The notes under the pieces: model-generated
The model's database searches: none
Told to the model about the DNA's origin: nothing
The model's input: the letters and a program-made list of their open reading frames with translations, nothing else
Translations under genes and position numbers: made by a program
Part shown: piece by piece, positions 61,301 to 64,000 of the stretch
How the letters are laid out: each line of letters opens with the position of its first letter
Position numbering within the stretch: position 1 is the first letter of the stretch
Origin: Holacanthus passer
Lineage: Eukaryota; Chordata; Actinopteri; Pomacanthidae
Reading direction: 5' to 3'
DNA length: 64,000 bases
NCBI GenBank assembly: GCA_025331565.1
Contig: JAFREQ010000040.1
Location: forward strand, 7,627,001 to 7,691,000

Positions 61301-62126
61301 TTTACTGGCTACTGACGAGACATTTTACTTTCAGAATTGAGACAGACATTTCTGCAGATCATAGAGTCCGTTTTAAATAGGTTTCATGATCCCAAAAGTC
61401 AACAGATGAATGACTTTTTCAATTAGTATTAATAAGAAAGCGCCAGTATTAAAAATACAATGGCAGTGGGTTTGTACATTCATAAATATCCTGTAGTACC
61501 TGTATGACTGTAGAATATCTATGATACCCAGGAAGATGAGAAGCTTTTCTTCTTTGTGTGTTTTGGCAGGGATGCCACCCATCCTAAAACAGAGCAAAAA
61601 CACAGCAGCTGTCAGAGAATAGCTACTGTTCTTCTTCTGCAATGCTTGAAACACTGTTCAAATAAAAGCAATGTGCCTTGGCAGTTTGACAAATATTTGG
61701 AAAAGAGGCACTTACAGTGTTTACATTCATGTGTATTGCTGTAAATACGCAGAACAGTGGCTGTGTTTGTATTTGTGTAGCCATGGTTATATGAGAGCCT
61801 GCCTGTTGTATAACTGTGTCTGGGAGAGTAAAGGTGGAGATTAAGAGACAGACAGAGGCAGAGTGTGCATGCCCAAATATGTGTGTATAATATGTGCGTT
61901 TTCCCCCAGCTGAGCCGACTCACGTGTCATCTGTGGTGAGGGCTTCAGCAGCCTTGCCGTCTCCCTGGATGGACTCCATGGCGGTGGAGTAAAGCACCCT
62001 CTGACCCACAGGTCTCCTCCCGTCCCCCCCTGCCTGGCCCGGCTCACCCCCATCTCTGTGGCTCTGGTCCAGGACGTGCACACCCAGCAGCAGGCTGTAG
62101 TCCATGATCTTAAAACTCTCCAGCAC
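55319..62126 (-). CDS. pip5k1b: Phosphatidylinositol-4-phosphate 5-kinase type I beta, C-terminal part (277 aa)
   Basis: Makes PI(4,5)P2 from PI4P at the plasma membrane. Exons seen: 61924-62126, 61500-61583, 60601-60649, 60420-60504, 59140-59298, 57757-57883, 55500-55623, and the stop codon at 55319-55321 as the first bases of the last exon. The first carries VLESFKIMDYSLLLGVHVLD of the catalytic core; then MGGIPAKTHKEEKLLIFLG and IIDILQSYR (conserved metal-site Asp and the activation loop region), KKLEHSWKALVYDG, and SVHRPGFYASRFLKFM. The tail includes SSSQEILSS, RPDLVPANPSYY and the ending DDGSVLDVYL. The tail and ending match PIP5K1B rather than 1A or 1C as I remember them. All phases close. 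A glycine-rich loop after the core (about GEPGQAGGDG) differs from human. N-terminal exons lie beyond the right edge. A teleost a/b suffix cannot be assigned. Confidence 0.93.
56439..56453 (+). promoter_or_regulatory. CTCF-like motif in pip5k1b intron
   Basis: CCACCAGGGGGCAAC matches the CTCF core at 14 of 15 positions. Binding is inferred. Confidence 0.45.
57357..57386. repeat. (TG)n microsatellite, interrupted
   Basis: TG run with GC interruptions in a pip5k1b intron; a second short TG stretch follows at about 57474-57485. Confidence 0.85.
60343..60364. repeat. T22 homopolymer
   Basis: Run of 22 T about 55 bases 3' (minus-strand sense) of a pip5k1b exon. Probably length-variable. Confidence 0.95.
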
Positions 62127-64000
62127 CTATAGCAAGTTCCAAGACATGCAGTTTTTAGTAAGTAAAGCATGAAGAGTCCATGGACACAAGCTGGATTGTA
62201 ATGAACAGGATATTCCCCAATTCCTTTGACCTGTCTGAACACTGATGATATTATTCTCCAGGACTGGATGCTTCAGCTTCAGCTCCCAGACGGTAAATAT
62301 AGCGTCATCATGAAATGTTTTGAAAAACACATTTTCTTGCCTCCCAAAACACTTTTATCACCCAACACGCTTCAGTGAATCAAAGGCTGTGAGCTTGCAA
62401 AAGGAAATCTCTGTTTAAACGAGTGTTGAGCTAAATAAACAAGGTGTTCTCCACAGTGAGCCAAGTGTTACACATTGACCTGTCTGAGGAGCCTTTCGCC
62501 CACTTTCCCAGAGACATTGCGACTTCATGTCTCTTCAGTGCTCGAGTAAAGCGGTCATGGCAAGACAAGGGTAGAAAGAGGGGCAGCTTGATCAGGGAAT
62601 GTGATCAGGCTCACTGCCAGGTAGCCAGGTTTATCTTATGACCTAAACTGGGGGGGGGGTTACTGTTTATAAGTCCTTACATGAATAAATAAGTGTTAGA
62701 AGTGGGGTCGCGGGGAACGACAGAAAGCACAAGCTGTTAGAAAGGGAGAGGTGAAAGCTTCTGAAAATATACTTTCTATTCAACCCCTTCAGTGAGAGAA
62801 GAAGAATCAGAAATCTTGCAATTAATCCTCTGTCAAAAACGTCTTTAGTGTGTGTATCTTTAGTTGATGAAAAGTGTCAGAGAAGTTAGTCAGGCTTAGG
62901 AAGAAATTGCCAAGAACTCAAAAAAAAACCACAACATAGTGACTAGGCCTGATGAAAGGTTTATCATTATGGTCACTTTATAGTCACAAATAAATAACAC
63001 TTTCCTCGACCTAATAGGATTGAAAGCAATAAAAAAAACTTCTGATATAATCAAAGATTGGCCTGCTTTTGTGAATAATGTCAGTTCTGTTTTCTGAAGT
63101 TGGCTTACAACTTCCTATTATCTTTCTCTAGATAAGCTGTTTTTAATGTGTGGTCAAAGAAGACATTATTAGTGGTAGCAGTTTGCATCTGTAATAGAAA
63201 CTGCTGATGTTTAAAGTCATAGTCACACACATTCATACTCAGATACACCAGCACAAAATAGACTTAATGACTGACTCACACAAACACTGGGGCTTTTGTC
63301 TGAGCTTTGCCTTTTCCATATCAACGATTTGCATCCCTTCACTCGAACTCCCCCAGCCTATTCAAACAGCAGCCATTTTGAATAGAGCCACTCACACCAG
63401 GCTGCCTACAGAAGGCCATTACTGTGTGTCCTGGTCCCGGCTTTCCCAGGCAAACAATCAAACCGTCACAGCAGAAAGAAAACAGCTGCATTTCTATGGT
63501 GGTTTGTGCAAACGATTTTCTTTAGATTCTGAAAAATGCTGTTCATATGCACATGCACAGAAAAGTATTAGTTTGTGGAATATGACTGATTCTTAGAGGT
63601 ATAACAGCCAAATGTTTGGGTCTCTCCCCTGAGCAACTTGCCCTCTGCTCTCATTTCAAACGTGGCTCAGTTTTCTCACAGTGAATGGGAAAAGCTAATC
63701 CTAACACTCCTGTAGGAAGTGAGCTTTGTCACAGAATCCCCTGATCTTTAACAAAGCTCTGATGGTTGTCAGTATATCCCACCCTGAAGCACTCCTCCAC
63801 CCATCTATCTGTGTGCCAGTAGGGCTGTCGAGCTCCCCACAGGGCTCGCTGCCGTGCCTCACTTTGCAGTGACACTAACACACTTCAACCTTTCTTGAGT
63901 ATGAGTGTGTCTGCTGGGTCTATAATTCGTGAGTGCAGCCTGCAACTCATGACTCAACATATTAGATTAGATGGGACATGTGACTTTATTTTTGTCACTT
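62127..64000 (-). other. pip5k1b: pip5k1b intron reaching the window edge
   Basis: The exon at 61924-62126 begins with a clear acceptor (ctatag|GTG). I searched this stretch on the minus strand for the preceding family segment (YFDTETYNAL... RDCR) and did not find it, so the upstream exon lies outside the window. Open frames here, such as 63207-63596 on the plus strand, have no support. Confidence 0.6.

Noticed and set aside
62127..62330. Frame directly upstream of the first visible pip5k1b exon
   Set aside because: Sequence does not resemble the kinase segment expected before VLESFKIMDYS, and a clear acceptor separates it.
53830..64000. Search for hmgcr, the expected neighbour of cert1
   Set aside because: No exon of HMG-CoA reductase was recognised; all exons here belong to pip5k1b.
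1..64000. CRISPR arrays, intact tRNA or rRNA genes, intact transposase or reverse transcriptase
   Set aside because: None seen: no regularly spaced repeats, no complete tRNA fold, and no mobile-element coding domain in any frame inspected.

Overview
The window is nuclear DNA from a ray-finned fish, probably a spiny-rayed (percomorph) teleost. It has multi-exon vertebrate genes with compact GT-AG introns, long TG/CA and CT microsatellites, and short teleost interspersed-repeat tails. No bacterial, viral, CRISPR, rRNA or intact tRNA features were seen. Four genes are read exon by exon with phases that all close, and a fifth is present as its 3' half.

Layout, left to right. (1) 1-4.6 kb: flank or intron sequence with a probable noncoding first exon of a leftward gene (3817 to about 4200, minus strand). 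A REST/RE1-type site lies about 330 bp upstream of it. Position and orientation match sv2c, the synaptic-vesicle gene next to POC5 in human, but no sv2c codons are in the window. (2) 4.6-10.3 kb: intergenic. (3) 10.3-18.9 kb, plus strand: poc5, centriolar protein, 576 aa. (4) 18.97-24.34 kb, minus strand: ankdd1b, ankyrin repeats plus death domain, about 564 aa, tail-to-tail with poc5. (5) 25.5-32.6 kb, minus strand: polk, DNA polymerase kappa, 893 aa. (6) 33.65-53.8 kb, plus strand: cert1 (col4a3bp), ceramide transfer protein, 623 aa with the CERT-L exon or 597 aa without, head-to-head with polk. (7) 54.0 kb to the right edge, minus strand: pip5k1b, type I phosphatidylinositol-4-phosphate 5-kinase beta, last 277 residues only, tail-to-tail with cert1.

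sv2c-poc5-ankdd1b-polk-cert1 is the gene order of human 5q13 in mirror image. Human CERT1 is followed by HMGCR; here pip5k1b (human chromosome 9q) takes that place, so the right edge is a rearrangement relative to human. The genes do not form a pathway: they serve centriole assembly, a death-domain adaptor of unknown role, translesion synthesis, ER-to-Golgi ceramide transport, and PI(4,5)P2 synthesis. cert1 and pip5k1b are loosely linked because CERT docks on PI4P and PIP5K consumes PI4P.

The most interesting signals are regulatory or splicing-related: the RE1 site with the putative sv2c exon, an RFX X-box and duplicated GGAAACAGT/CCAAT module in the poc5 promoter, a GC-AG intron in cert1 and a possible one in polk, four CTCF-like motifs in divergent orientation around polk-cert1, upstream ORFs in the cert1 leader, and abutting poly(A) signals of convergent genes. 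I did not find a wholly new biological system. Recognition of families is from memory of the human proteins; no database search was run.
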